Shown here piece by piece: positions 36,201 through 47,876 of a DNA stretch of 64,000 bases; within the stretch, counting starts at the first letter, position 1; every line of letters begins with the position of its first letter. The DNA comes from Cryptomeria japonica (taxonomy: Eukaryota > Streptophyta > Pinopsida > Cupressales > Cupressaceae): NCBI RefSeq assembly GCF_030272615.1, contig NC_081415.1:510823873-510887872 (forward strand), written 5' to 3'. The position numbers and the translations under genes are program-made. Below the pieces are notes generated by a model. The model made no database searches and was not told where the DNA came from. It worked only from the letters and a program-made list of their open reading frames with translations.

Positions 36201-37360
36201 AAGTTTGAGTTTGCAATTTTTGTTGTATTTCAATGGATGATATCTTGACCTAACTTACAAACATAGAATTTAGATTGTATTTTTGTCCCAAAGGACACAT
36301 AAAGTGTATGTTCAAGAAGCTTTAAATAAAGCACAAGTTTTCATGGGCTTTGAACAATTGAAAAGACATCAATCAATCTATCCTAAGGAAATTGGCTTCA
36401 TTATTAGTTCTTAGCCCACACTTGGTACCCTGCCAGCTCACACAACCTTATCACCCCCTAAAAGGTGCCCATGTTTTTGCCTTTGCGAGAGCTAGTGGAG
36501 TCCCATTATGACCCTAGCAATAAGGTCTCAATAGGGGAGTTCACACATACACTCAAGAGGGACATATGGTGAGTATCCTAAGAAGAGATTCTTACCCCTC
36601 CATGCACTAATAATTTAATAATGTTCAAAGGTAAACCAAGTAGCTTCTAATTTTGATTGGAACTAGTAAGGGATCTGTAGTCACATAAATCTGTCCACTT
36701 AATTAAATGAATACTTAGTATTTATTTGATTATTTAACCATCAATTAATAATTAATCCTTTTTGCAGAGCATCAGGATCCGTTCAACGTGTCGGGGTATA
36801 AACTCAATTAAGAGGTCTCCCAGCCTTGAAAACCAAGGTTTTATATACCCAAAGGTATGGAGGAGAGTTATTCTCGAGAACTTCCAATGACTTAATTTTC
36901 ATCAAATCATGTTATTTTATAGAGGGTTGGAGTACTTGGCATTAACCGTTCCCACTTGGGTCATTCCCCTCTCACCGGCCTTATGGGCTTCTCGAGAGGG
37001 AAGGCCTGCTAAAGATATGCACTATTGAAAAGAAAAGATGAGTCTAGATTTCTGATCACCTAAGAAAGGTGAGAGCATACTCACCTATCATCAAAAACAC
37101 ATAAGACATATTTGTTCATTTTCATTGTAATTAGTCTATGTGCCTAATCTATCAAAAATAAGTGCAAAATCTCGTGGCTACAAACAAAGTTGGTAGTTTA
37201 TATTATATTATTTGACAGTGAAATGGTTTATAATTCTGGTCTTTCATAGTGAAATAAGTACCTACAAAACCAACAAACTACAACTTAGGTTCGGGAAAAT
37301 GACAATCTAGATGTAGAAATAAGAAATACAAAATACAACATTAGAAAAATCAATGGAAAA
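36201..37360. other. Ty3 leader between repeat arrays, no gene
   Basis: Non-coding leader sequence. It contains compositionally normal segments with several CpG-containing words near 36,760-37,000 (for example ggatccgttcaacgtgtcgg), possibly an old internal fragment. No domain is recognised. Confidence 0.45.
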
Positions 37361-37600
37361 ATAAGAATGCTATCAAATTGACTAAGAACGCTATCAAATT
37401 GACCAAGAATGCTATCAAAATGACCAAGAACACTAATCTGAACACCAAGAACGTTGTTGAATTGATCGAAAACACTGCCAAATTGACCAAGAACGATGTT
37501 CAATTGATCGAAAATGCTGCCAAATTGATCGAGAATGCTGCCTAATAGACCAAAAATGCTCCAAGACAAAGAAAAAATGCTAAGATATAGAGTTAAAATG
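37360..37600. repeat. Ty3 leader: fourth 21-base repeat array
   Basis: Units of the type 'gctatcaaattgaccaagaat' and 'gctgccaaattgatcgagaat' repeat about ten times with drift. The period is again 21 bases, and the minus strand stays open for 106 codons as a repeated peptide (FGSIFDQ/FDSVLSQ). Confidence 0.8.
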
Positions 37601-37792
37601 CTCAAGTATAGAAAAACATAAAAATAGAGTTGAGAAATCCCCCATTAATGCCATTTGAGATGCCAGAACACCACAAAGGAGGCCAAAAATGCAAATCTGG
37701 AACCTGAGAGAGCTAATATGTGCGCTGAAAGAGCTAATCAACCTATCAATGATATTTCCTGCAAGCAAGCTTGTTAAAGATCAAAGGGGCTA

Positions 37793-37812
37793 GGCCCCAT
37801 GGTGGGCACCAA
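37793..37812 (-). promoter_or_regulatory. Ty3 primer-binding site
   Basis: The minus strand reads ttggtgcccaccatggggcc four bases inside the 5' LTR end, beginning with TGG as required to pair with a tRNA 3' CCA. It closely resembles sites I recall for Tat-type elements (tggcgcccaccgtgggg). The exact tRNA is not determined here. Confidence 0.65.
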
Positions 37813-37816
37813 TTAA

Positions 37817-38831
37817 TGTGATGCTAAAAATGTGGTTAAATGAAAGAAAGCATACACACAGATTGGACAATATAATCAAATTATGAAGCATATAGAAAGA
37901 TAAACAATTGCAAACCAAATACTTCTTTGAGATGTCCCATCTTCCTCTATTCTTGAGAACCTTGAAGGTTGAAGAATTTTTGGCTCTCAACAGAGCAATG
38001 ACCTCGAAAGTGGCAACTCAAGAGTTAAGAAGCTACTTCATGATTAGGTAAATGATATGAAATGCATGATTCTATGTATGATTAATCTAAAATGTTAATA
38101 ATGCTAGATGATTGAGATAAAATTGCCTATAGTAATTATTCTAAAACTATGAGTGCAATGGATCCATATTGCTCCAAAATGAGGGGTATTTATAGAAAAT
38201 TCCAAGGCCAAAGTTGAGGTGGTGGGAATTGACAGTCCAAATTTGATCTGAAGATATCAAGGTTCAAGATTGAGGAAGTTGGAGAAGAGGTTGGAGGAAG
38301 GGACACTTGTCATTTCTATGGTGACAAGTGTCAAGGAGCCTTTCTCATGAGAGGGAAACTGTCCAAGGGAGAAGACATGTGAAAAAAGTGGCATGTGCCT
38401 CAAGGGAAGAATATCCAACCCATAAGAGGTTAGGATGTGCAAGAGGATAGGGTTAGTTAAACCCAGGATTAGATAAAATGGGTTAGCTTAGAGGGTGGTT
38501 AAAAGTTAGGAGCCATGTGCTCAATTTGAATTTAGAAATCTAAATAGTTGAAAAAGATAATTAATCTCAACAAATCATGATTTGATTTGTTTAAACTAAT
38601 TATGAGATTAGAAGAATTAATTTAAATAGGGGGAGGATTAATTACTTTAGATTAATTAATCAAAAGGGGATATGAAATGAACTATATAAATAAATCATGT
38701 AGATTTATTTACTAGTAGATGAATAGGGAAATTAATCGAATTTCTTATGAATTCAATTAATTGGGAAGGGGGATTAATTAAATAACTACGTATTTAATTA
38801 ATTATCTTTAGACCATTTTTAGGTGTATACA
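37817..38831 (-). repeat. Ty3/gypsy 5' LTR
   Basis: The LTR is 1,015 bases. On the plus strand it starts TGTGATGC and ends TGTATACA, giving TG...CA ends. A strong minus-strand TATA box (ctataaatacccctc) lies at about 38,182-38,196. An 11-base inverted pair (gacacttgtca/tgacaagtgtc) lies near 38,301-38,331. Outside the LTR, aaatt (38,832-38,836) aligns with the empty-site gaacg in the other outer LTR. Confidence 0.88.
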
Positions 38832-38836
38832 AAATT

Positions 38837-39500
38837 AAATATTGCAAATACTAAAATAAAATGATAAAAGGATATACCTCAGATCTTCCATGACTAATAA
38901 TGATGCTTTGCTTCTTTAATGTAATCACATTTGGTGCATGAAATGGCATGAACATGACAAAACCCTAATCACACACACATACTTGCATATAAATTATGTA
39001 ATATTTCTCCACAATTGATAGATGAATAATATGCAGCCTTGAATACCTCTAAAAATGCTTGATAATGAATGACTCAATTCCTTAATTCTTGAATACGGAT
39101 TGATAGGGTTCCTTATGATTCTCTTGTTATATCTAACTGAGAGGGGAAAGTCTCCTTATATACTTCCCCATCATAAAATATTAATTTTTTGACATAGGCT
39201 AACACAGAGCAAGGTATCCCACTCAAATTTAAGATGGGTCAATGGGTTTAAAATAGGGCCCAAATAAGGAGTACCATGGCATGGCACCATGGTCATAGTG
39301 AGTACCAAGGTGTCATGCCTTGGTCCTACCCTATTTTGGGGCTAGGATAAGGGGGCCATTTTATGTGTAATGTGAAATTAAGCCCAAATTTGTATGATGC
39401 AAACATAATTGGGTCCTAGTGAAGCAATGGGATGTAAACTCTAAGCTGAGGGCCCCAAATGTGGTCTAAATTATAAGGCAGTGCAATTTAGGATGCTACA
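38837..39500 (-). repeat. Outer element 3' LTR, right fragment
   Basis: This fragment continues the outer LTR after the Ty3 insertion and matches 60,211-60,851: atattgcaaatact, gcatgaaatggcatgaacat, gacaaaaccctaatcacaca, ggggctaggataagggggcc. It ends gatgctaca. A minus-strand TATA-like word (gtatataagga) lies near 39,155. Confidence 0.85.
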
Positions 39501-39520
39501 TTTAGTCCCCCCTTTAGCGG
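39501..39520 (-). promoter_or_regulatory. Outer element polypurine tract
   Basis: The minus strand reads ccgctaaaggggggactaaa directly before the LTR start TGTAGCATCC. A G-rich purine run against the 3' LTR is the second-strand primer in LTR retrotransposons. Confidence 0.75.
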
Positions 39521-41860
39521 GAGTATGAGCCTATGCAAATAATCATGGTAAAGTAGATGGAAGAGAGATGATTATGAGAAGCAACAAGGAGCAAAATCAC
39601 AAGGAGTATAAGACCACTAATTTAGAGGAACCAACCCCCCAATATTAGGATCTTAACTCACTCAAACATATGCAAGGAGACAAAAAACAAACAAAAGGAA
39701 AAAAGACAAACAAAGACAAAATACAAAAAAGACTCATAAGACACAAAAGCTAAGAACCAAAGAAAAGACCTCAATTCAACTAGCCAAAGAGACCTCGATA
39801 TCAAAATGTCTCAACCACTAATATCATTCTTGAAAAATACCATCTCAAAAACATAAGAAATCACATAGATAAGAAAAGCATGCATCATCCATGAACTACT
39901 AATTGCTGAGCTATGAGCCCATGAGAAGAGAAGAGAGGAGCATGAATACACACTAGATGTGTTTTTCTAGGAGATCCATGAGAAAAAGAATGAGAGAAGA
40001 CATAGATACTTTCCCCAAGATATGTTTTTCTAGGTGATCCATGTTGGGAAGGAGAATAAGAATATTCCAGTTGTGTTTCGCTAGTTCCAATAATCCCCGT
40101 GTGTGTGTGCAAGTGATGTCTGGATTCAAGTATACAACACCCATTATAAGAGTTTATTTCCTTTGGTTTTGAGTCTGCATCAACCTGTTTAAGACAAGTA
40201 ATGTAAACGCAAATACCAAGGGTTGATTGTGTAAATTCCAAGGGGTGATTATGTAAAGGCCAAGGGGTGAATATTTAGATTCCAAGGGGCAAATGCCAGA
40301 TATATGCCTGGTTTTGAACACATCCCATGTAAAGTTTGTTTTCTCTGGTTTTGAGAATGTATACCCCCATCTAAGACATACATTAGTGTTGTGTATTGTT
40401 CTGGGAATGAAGCATCTCGTATAAGAGTTTGTTTTCTCTAGTTTCAGGAATCAAAACCTCGTCTGATACATGCAAAGGTATGAATATAATATAGTACAAA
40501 GGGAGTGATATGGGTGCCCCCCCCCCTTAAGATGTCAACAAAGCTCTATGTTGATGTCTTAAGGAATATTACAGACAAGGATACCTAACCTTCAACACCA
40601 AGGAGATATCCTTTAGGAAACAATGTCATAAATTCAACGTAAAGAGGGAATGCTCTTCGACCAAGGATAAGACAGTTCAAAAAGAGATATCTTGCAACAA
40701 GTGTAAGGAGGATCCTTGGAGGATAGGAGATCTTTTTTCAAAAGAAATCTAGCTCCAAGAGAAGTTTATTGAAGAAACATAGAATATTCTACCAAAAGAG
40801 AAAGGAGGGGAACAATAATTCATACCTTCTTCATGTTTCTAGGTGAAAGATATCTTAAAGAAGGATGACACACTTTTGACCCAAAGTGGAGTGGTAAGTT
40901 TATGATAAATGTACATTGGCAAGTGAAGAAGAGGTTATAGCCAAGGAATCCTTTAGAAGACAAACAACTTCACACAAGGAATGACTTCAAATCATAAGCA
41001 AACACCAATCAAAAAGAGGAAATTTGGATCCTTAGAAAGGATAGGAGAGCGAAATCATTGCTCTCCAAGTATAAGGACAGTAAGAAGAATTACACAACTT
41101 CTAATGAGAAATTATTCATAATAGACATATCATTTCAAACAAATAATAGGTCCTAATCAAGGGACACACATGTACTCGCATGAAGGATAATTCTATGCAA
41201 AAAAGGACATCAATTTATGAAGAATGTAATACAAATAAGAGGTAATTTTTAAAAAGAAGAGAGAAGGAAAATGTCATCCTTGGCCCCCAAGAAAGAGGAC
41301 AAGGAGAAGAATTAATTATCTTCTAAAGAGAGGTTATTAATAAGAGATGTGTCATTTAAAACAAGGAATAGGTCCTAACAAAGGAAAAACCATGTCTTCA
41401 AATGAAGGATAATTCCATGCAAGAAAGGACATCAATTTATGAATAATGAAACATGAAAGAAGATATAATCTTCAAAGAGAAAGAGCAAGATAAAAGAAGG
41501 ATCACAAAACTTCTCTAAGGAAAGATCATTGATAAAAGACATACCATTTAAAATAAGAAATAGGTCCTAACCAAAGAATGAACATGTGCTTGCATGAAGG
41601 ATAATTCCACGCAAGAAAGGACATCAAGTTACAAACAATGCAATCCATAAAGAAAATAATGAAACCTTAGAAAGAGGAAAGATATTATTCTTCCCAAACA
41701 AGCATATAGACAAGCATAAATAGACTATTGTGTTGCTCACTAAATATGATTGCACCTAAAATTGTACAACCATGAATGACAAGGAGCCCCTAATAGGTAC
41801 TCTAACAATGTCACATAATTGGGAGAAACATAAAAGCAACTTGAATGTTATTTGAAATGC
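39521..41860 (-). other. Outer element 3' untranslated region
   Basis: No domain is recognised. The minus strand keeps a 118-codon open frame (40,241-39,885) containing a short internal repeat (HGSPRKTYLG, HGSPRKTHL) without family likeness. At 41,097-41,645 a unit of about 190-220 bases occurs three times, each with ataggtcctaa, catgaaggataattc and gcaagaaaggacatcaa. Variable repeats in this position are common in plant LTR elements. Confidence 0.6.
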
Positions 41861-41869
41861 TTATGAGAA

Positions 41870-43105
41870 ATATGTCATTCATGTATAGATGTTATCTTTA
41901 TGATACCTATATTAGTAAAATATTGTATTTTTTTTTTCAAAGCTTGACACTTATTAGTAAAATGCCCATGAATTTGATGATACTTTTGTCTACATTTTCT
42001 TCTTCTTTTAGACCAAAAAAGAGAGATTAAATTGGCATGAAGAAGATCATAGAAAACATTATCTTCTTGTAATAACATATTGGAATAAGAAGATGTGGAT
42101 TCACTAGACAATGGAAGAGGGGATTTTGACAAAGGAAGAGGTTGGAGACCTAGCTTTTCATTAGAAAGGTGTGATTTCTCATGACTTTAAAGACTTTGTT
42201 ACACACGCCCTAAAACTTGTCGATTGCATTCATGTGTAGGATCAAAAGAGGGTTTATTCTTAGGTGGAACTAGATTGAAGTTTAAAGAGGCCCAATCAAT
42301 TTATAGACATCTGATAGGATAAAAAAATTGAGTATCAAATTTAGTCATCTTACATTTTCTACAAAAAGAAGGTGTGAAATATAATGACCCCCAATCATCC
42401 TCCAAGATTTCTTCTTTAGGAAATTCTCTACTAGGAGATGGTGTATATATTTTAATTGGAGAGAATGTTGTAGGAACTACCAAAGCATATTGTGCTTCAA
42501 TTCATATGTTCTCATTAGTTTCCAAACAAAACACATTTTTATATGTGATAATTAGGAACAATCTTAGGGTTCTGAACAATATGAATTTCATTTATTTGAT
42601 CTTTGTTTGGTTCTTCATTTTTGGGAGAGAGAGAGAGAGAGAATTGGAAAAATTATAATGATGGGAAATAGCATCATCTTCTTTTATCTAAGGTATCTTT
42701 GTGATTAATATGGATATTAGGAAAAGGACTACCATATATAATTAATGTTTCATCTCTAGGAGAAAGATCATGAAAAGAAGGTATGGTATTGCTAGGAAAA
42801 GTAGCTACAATATCATCCTCTTATACCAAATAATACTTAGGGGGGAGGTAGATTTTAGGAGAAGGATGAGCATCATTCCCCAAAGCTCCCTCTTTAGGAG
42901 GGATATCTTTGAAAGAAGTGTCCATATTCTCTTCTTGCACTATTGTACCCTCATTGGTAAGACCAATTTTAGGAGATGGTGGATCATAGCTATGAATGAA
43001 AGGAATAACTAGGTTATCATCATATTCATGAAAGGGAACATCATGAGCATCTTTAATGTAACTTGAAGTTGAACTAGAAAAATAAGATAAGAACTTCATA
43101 TTCAC
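41870..43105 (-). pseudogene. Gag-like protein of the outer non-autonomous LTR element
   Basis: On the minus strand three in-order pieces (43,105-42,821; 42,760-42,301; 42,300-41,875) form one long frame with a few stops. The N-terminal part is acidic and proline-rich (HSYDPPSPKIGL, GALGNDAHPSPKIYLPPKYY). The C-terminal part carries CRQKYHQIHGHFTNKCQALK, close to the 'C.YHQ.HGH.T..C..L' knuckle of conifer and angiosperm Ty3-type gag proteins, followed by KIQYFTNIGIIKI. No capsid core is certain, and no protease or polymerase follows. The protein would package the element RNA while enzymes come from another element; that is inference. Confidence 0.6.
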
Positions 43106-43139
43106 TTATTATCAAACAAGACATTTATATGTTGATGTA

Positions 43140-44445
43140 ACCAAAGTAATGTTCACTCTATATACATGGAAAATTGAATAAAGGACGGAAATTTGAAATT
43201 TGAAATTTGAAAATTGTTATTAACCAATGCAAAATTTTAGGAAAGTGATTGATTAACCAATTAATTAATAAATTTTATTTGTAAATTTGAAAGATAAATC
43301 CCTCTAGATCATATCATAACATATCATGAAAATGGATCTAAAAATTTATGCAACCCAAGAAAAAAAATTTAATAAATTAGGGTTTTTATGAATTAAACCT
43401 CTTAATATATGCAATTTAATTAAAATAAGATCTATGAGTGCAAAATTAAATTTTTAATAGCATGAATAATCAGATCTCAAATAATTAATCCAAATTAGAC
43501 AACTCACAAGCTCAATTTTAAATTTAAAAATTAGGGTTTTTTGTGAATTAAACCTCTTAATTTTTAAAATTTTAGTGGAAATTAAACTTGTAAATGAAAA
43601 TTTGAATTTTAAATGCACAAATCTCTCAAATCTAATAATTAAACCAAATTAAGCAAACCACAAGCTCAATTTTTCAAAAAAACATTAGGTATTTTTATGA
43701 ATTAAACCTCTTCATTTTTTAAATTTGATTAAAAATTAAGCTTGTAAATGAAATTTTGAATTTTAAATTTGAAATTGAAAGAAAAATCAGATTTGAAATA
43801 ATTGATCCAAATCAGACAACTAACAAGGTCCATTTAAAATTTAAAAATTAAAGATTTTTGTGAAATTAACCTCTAAATTTTTTAAATTTAATTGAAAATT
43901 AAGCTTGTAAATGAAAATTTGAAATTGAAAGAAAAATTAGATCTAAAACAATCAATCTAAATTAGACAACTCGCAAGCTCAATTTTAAATTAAAAAATTA
44001 GGGTTTTTTGTGAAATTAACCTCTAATTTTTTAAAAATTAATTGGAAATTAAGCTTGTAAATGAAGATTTGAATTTTAAATTTGAAATTGAAAGAAAAAT
44101 CAAATCTAAAACAATTAATCCAAATTAGACAACTCAAGCTCAATTTTAAATTTAAAAATTAGGGTTTTTTGGGGAGATTAACCTCTAAATTTTTTAAATT
44201 TAAATGGATATTAAGCTTGTAAATGAAAATTTAAATTTTAAATTTTAAATTGAAAGAAAAATCAGACTTCAAATAATTAATCCAAATTAGAGAACTCACA
44301 AGCTCTATTTTAAATTTAAAAATTAGGTTTTTTTGTGAAATTAACCTCTAAATTTTTTTATTTAAATAGAAATTAAGCTTGTAAATGAACATTTGAATTT
44401 TAAATTTTAAATTGAAAGAAAATTCATATTTGAAATAATTAATCC
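43140..44445 (-). repeat. Outer element leader: tandem array of about 160-base units
   Basis: Seven or so diverged units repeat with a period of about 145-168 bases. Each has caagctcaattttaaattta, attagggttttttgtgaaat, aacctctaaattttttaaat, gaaattaagcttgtaaatga and aataattaatccaaattaga. Anchor words 'agggtttttt' fall near 43,380, 43,532, 43,999, 44,161 and 44,329. The copia element was inserted in the last unit; one more unit continues at 59,598-59,760. Confidence 0.8.
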
Positions 44446-44861
44446 TATTGTTGTAATTATTTATTCATCTTGGATATAATTACACTTTACTTAAGTTTAC
44501 TTAGGTACATGCACAACATTGTAGTTTGAATATGAGACACTTAGGGAGATGTGCATACATTGGGAGTGTTTATGTATGATAATTTCCACCTTTTATGGTG
44601 TGATCTTGTTATTACTTTATCATATCCACTTATTGTGGGATGATAATTCCACCTTCGGTGGGTGATCCACCTCATGTGGAATATTTTACTATTTCTCCAA
44701 CCTACCCGTACCTACCCTTTCATCTCATTGAGCCACATGTCATCATTGTGTGCTCTCTTGTTTCTTAGCCTTGCCTTTATAAGCAGGTTGATCAGTTTAT
44801 TCTTGTCATTGTGTTATCCATTGGTCTCTTTGATCTTGGTTGCTTACAAAATAATCTCACA
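44446..44861 (+). repeat. Copia 5' LTR
   Basis: Starts TATTGTTGTAATTATT (TG changed to TA compared with the 3' LTR) and ends ATCTCACA. It carries a promoter TATA word (tttataag) near 44,777. About 80 bases present in the 3' LTR (near 59,438-59,510) are missing here; the rest matches closely. Confidence 0.88.
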
Positions 44862-44881
44862 TGGTACAAAGCGGTTGGAGC
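44862..44881 (+). promoter_or_regulatory. Copia primer-binding site (initiator tRNA-Met type)
   Basis: The text tggtacaaagcggttggagc abuts the LTR. Plant copia elements usually read tggtatcagagcggttgg here, complementary to initiator tRNA-Met; three or so changes are seen. Confidence 0.8.
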
Positions 44882-47449
44882 ACCATTACATAGCTTTTGG
44901 AGAGATTTAAATACATTTTTTAAAGAGGTTGAGGAAGTTTTGAGGAGTAGCATCTTATAGAGGCATCCTAGACCAGATCCGACATCTCCATTCTATCTCG
45001 GTGGCCGTTTCCATGAATTTTGACTACAAATCTACCTATGTTTGGATAAAATTGTTTTTGTAGCAAATTTTTTTTTTAGATTAGGCCCCCCTCCCAAATG
45101 CAGTTCACAGAACTTATTTTTCAATTCGATTTTTCTTTCTGCACTTTATTGTTATATCTGGAAAAATTCTATTGTTTTGAGAAAAAATATTTTATATCGG
45201 GCAAAATATCATTCTTTGCAATATATATTGCATTGGGTGGCCACTGTTGTACTTGGTTGGCTTGAGTCCTTCCTTCAAGGATCTATGAATATTGTTATTT
45301 GTATTGCTAGATCTAGCTCATTATTGTATCTATTTGATGGTGGTATTTAATTTATGAGATGGTCTGAGATTCATTTTATGCTACGAGCATTTTTTGATAT
45401 GTTGTTGCAGTTCAAAGCACTCAAACTAGACAGCCAGTTGTTTATGCGTATTTGGTCGAGTGCATCAAATATTGTGGTTCATGCCCATTCTTTGTGTACA
45501 TTGGCGATAATTTTGGAGAGGTATGTGTGCAAGTGGATCTGGTGATTGGAAATTACATTTTTCATTACTACGGGATACAATTAATGTTGTTCCACATTGG
45601 CAGATCGACTTCATGTTTTGATTGGCCCTTTTTCCATATCATCCAATGAAACTTGAGTTGCAAGCAGCAGCCTATCAGATGGTGTTGACAGCTCATCAAG
45701 GCTTTAACTAGCATATTGCACTTATTATTTATTGTGAACTTCATGCTCACATGATTTCCCTTTGTAATAGGTGTGTTTGAGTTGGCCCCACATGGCCCCC
45801 ACCAATTTTACTTTTTTTTAAAAAGCTTTTTTTAATAAAAAAAATTCAAAAACATTTAAAAGGAAACTTTTTTATGAGGTATGTAGATCAAAGATTATTA
45901 TCTATTTATTCCTTTCTGATGTCAGCATATGTAAGAGATTGTTTTTCCCCCTCTCCATTTGCATTTTTAGTTTGATAGGAGAACTTCAAATGGTGATATC
46001 TTGGGCATATGACATCATTTTTTAGTGATTTTTTTTTTGATATGGGATGGAATTTTGTGATCTTCGCAGTGGTACAGGTGGTTTTCCATTTTCATACATG
46101 GTTTTTTCAAAAAATGCATATTTTCATCACTTTAGCTGAGTAATCCTTGTTTCTACAACTTTTGGGACTCCGTTCAGACTCATAGGAACTCTTTTTTAGG
46201 TGTCATTTTTTTTAAAGTGCATGATCTTTCATTTACTTTCATAATCATTTATCAGTTTGTAGTGATTTTGAGTGGAATTTGTACTTTCAACATATAGTCC
46301 TTTTTGGCCAATTTGGCACTTGTATTGCAAGGATCCATCCTTTTGGTCTTTTGCATTGTAGTTCTTAGCCTATTGGGGAAAGCTATAAAACAAAATTATA
46401 AGTCCACTTTGTCATATGTTTGCAAGTGGCCTAGTGTACACGCACTACATATAAAGTGCCAAAATCGTCATTTTTTTTTTTTTTTTTTGGGGGGGGGGGG
46501 GGGGCGTACTTTGATCAAGAGTGAATTTGGGGAAGTGTGTCTTGTGCTATTTCTCTCTTGTGTTCTTTCATTTTTCTACTATGGTTTCTCCTAAGTTTCC
46601 TCTCTTAACTCCTCATAATTAGGGTCAGTGCAAGAAGATGAGTCCACTTTTTGGCCAAAAAGTGGAAGTGTTTTCCCTGTTTTTCAGATTTTGTCTCACT
46701 TGAGCTTAAATTTTGAAACACTTAGAGATTGAATCTTGGAAAAAGTCAGTAATATAAAAGATAGCTCTCTGAGTGTACTTTTCAAATATGTAATTTATTT
46801 TAATACCCACATAATAAAAAATAACTTTTTGAATGGAGTTCTAAAAACTATGTTTTAAAAATGCCTGTTTCAGGACCATACCATGCATGTGTACGACCCA
46901 CACTTTTTGACACAGTTAAAATTATTTTCTCAAACCATTTTGGGAAATGGTTTGTAACACACTGAAGATTGATGAGCATATTTTTCTGTATTTTTTTTTC
47001 AAATATTTTTTTTTTAATTAATTTTTTAATGGCCGTAATTATCTTTTTAAAAATTTGATGTGTATGACCCACATAATTTGACGTAAACTTAGCATTTTTT
47101 GAAAAAAAAAAAAATTAAATTGAAAAGAATTTTGTGTAGATTGATGACATATATTTTTTTTTCAAAATTCATTAAAATAAATAAGTTATTAAATTAAGAA
47201 AATTAGTTAATATTTCAAATTTATGAACCTGATTTAGTATAAATTAAATGAAAAATAGTTAAAATAATCAATTTTTAAATTAATTTACATATTTAGAATC
47301 TAGACAGTGTAATCTGAAATGGGTTTCAATTCCGTATAAAAATTCTTTGATTAGAGGCACGTAAACTATTTCATTTCATCATATTTGTGCTTTCATTCAT
47401 GGAGCTTTGAATTTGCAGGTTCATGTCTCAGGTGTGGCCATCCCAGGCC
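44882..47449 (+). other. Copia leader and flank of the DNA transposon, no gene
   Basis: The first 200 bases look like copia leader. The rest is AT-rich with T runs, and no domain is recognised on either strand. At 46,471-46,504 an abrupt block of 18 T followed by 16 G stands out. The left edge of the DNA transposon may lie anywhere from about 45,800 to 47,450, because no terminal inverted repeat or duplication could be fixed. Confidence 0.5.
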
Positions 47450-47503
47450 TATCCCGGGCCTAATCCCGAGGCAAGTGGCGGGTTGTGAATTCAAATTTTG
47501 CAT

Positions 47504-47700
47504 AACGGGCCCCCGTTTTATAAACGGGGGCCCGTTTCAGTTTTTGCCTGTTGGATTTAACAACGGGCCCCCGTTTTTAGAAACGGGGGCCCATTATTTA
47601 AACAACGGGCCTCCGTTATTAAAACGGGGGCCTATTATTTAAACAACGGGCCCCCGTTATTAAAACGGGGGCCCGTTATTTAAATAACGGGCCCCCGTTT
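47504..47700. repeat. Left hairpin array of the DNA transposon
   Basis: Four hairpins and one single unit are present. Each hairpin is aacgggcccccgtt, a 4-10 base AT spacer and aacgggggcccgtt, able to form a stem of about 14 bp: 47,504-47,536, 47,562-47,594, 47,604-47,633 (with single changes) and 47,645-47,677, then a lone unit at 47,686-47,699. Spacers (ttata, ttaaa, ttatttaaat) are AT-rich. Each unit is itself near-palindromic around GGGCCC. Confidence 0.9.
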
Positions 47701-47876
47701 CTAAATAACCGTTACTGTAAAAAAAAAAATAGATTGCATCGATTTACCACAGTATCATTGAAATCCGTACTGACAAAGATTTTTTACATCATTTGGCAGT
47801 ACTTTTTAATATTTTTTACACGATTTTTGAAGAACTCAATCAAAAAATATTATTTTTTGAAGACGAGTTTGTAAAA

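Larger units (their letters stand above)
21368..38831 (-). mobile_element. Tat-type Ty3/gypsy retrotransposon with antisense PMD gene
   Basis: The element spans 17.46 kb with LTRs at both ends. On the minus strand the order is 5' LTR (37,817-38,831), primer site (37,793-37,812), a leader of about 3.2 kb with several 21-base repeat arrays, gag, protease, a linker, RT, RNase H, a second (archaeal-type) RNase H and integrase. A long 3' region follows with a plant-mobile-domain gene in the opposite sense, then the 3' LTR. Dual RNase H, great length and antisense extra genes are traits of the Tat lineage (Tat/Ogre/Retand/Grande). Aligned to the uninterrupted LTR at 60,205, the target duplication is the five bases gaatg/aaatt against gaacg in the empty site, now degraded. 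LTRs differ by roughly 12-15% by eye. All genes have stops. Confidence 0.9.

Noticed and set aside
41100-41645. Three similar units with regular spacing considered as a CRISPR-like array
   Set aside because: Units are about 200 bases long, diverged throughout and lie in a plant retroelement 3' UTR. There are no short identical repeats with unique spacers.
47793-47876. Upstream extension of the transposase frame (28 more codons)
   Set aside because: The extension begins with TTG rather than ATG and is Phe/Ile-rich. The ATG at 47,877 has a good context and leads into a basic N-terminus.
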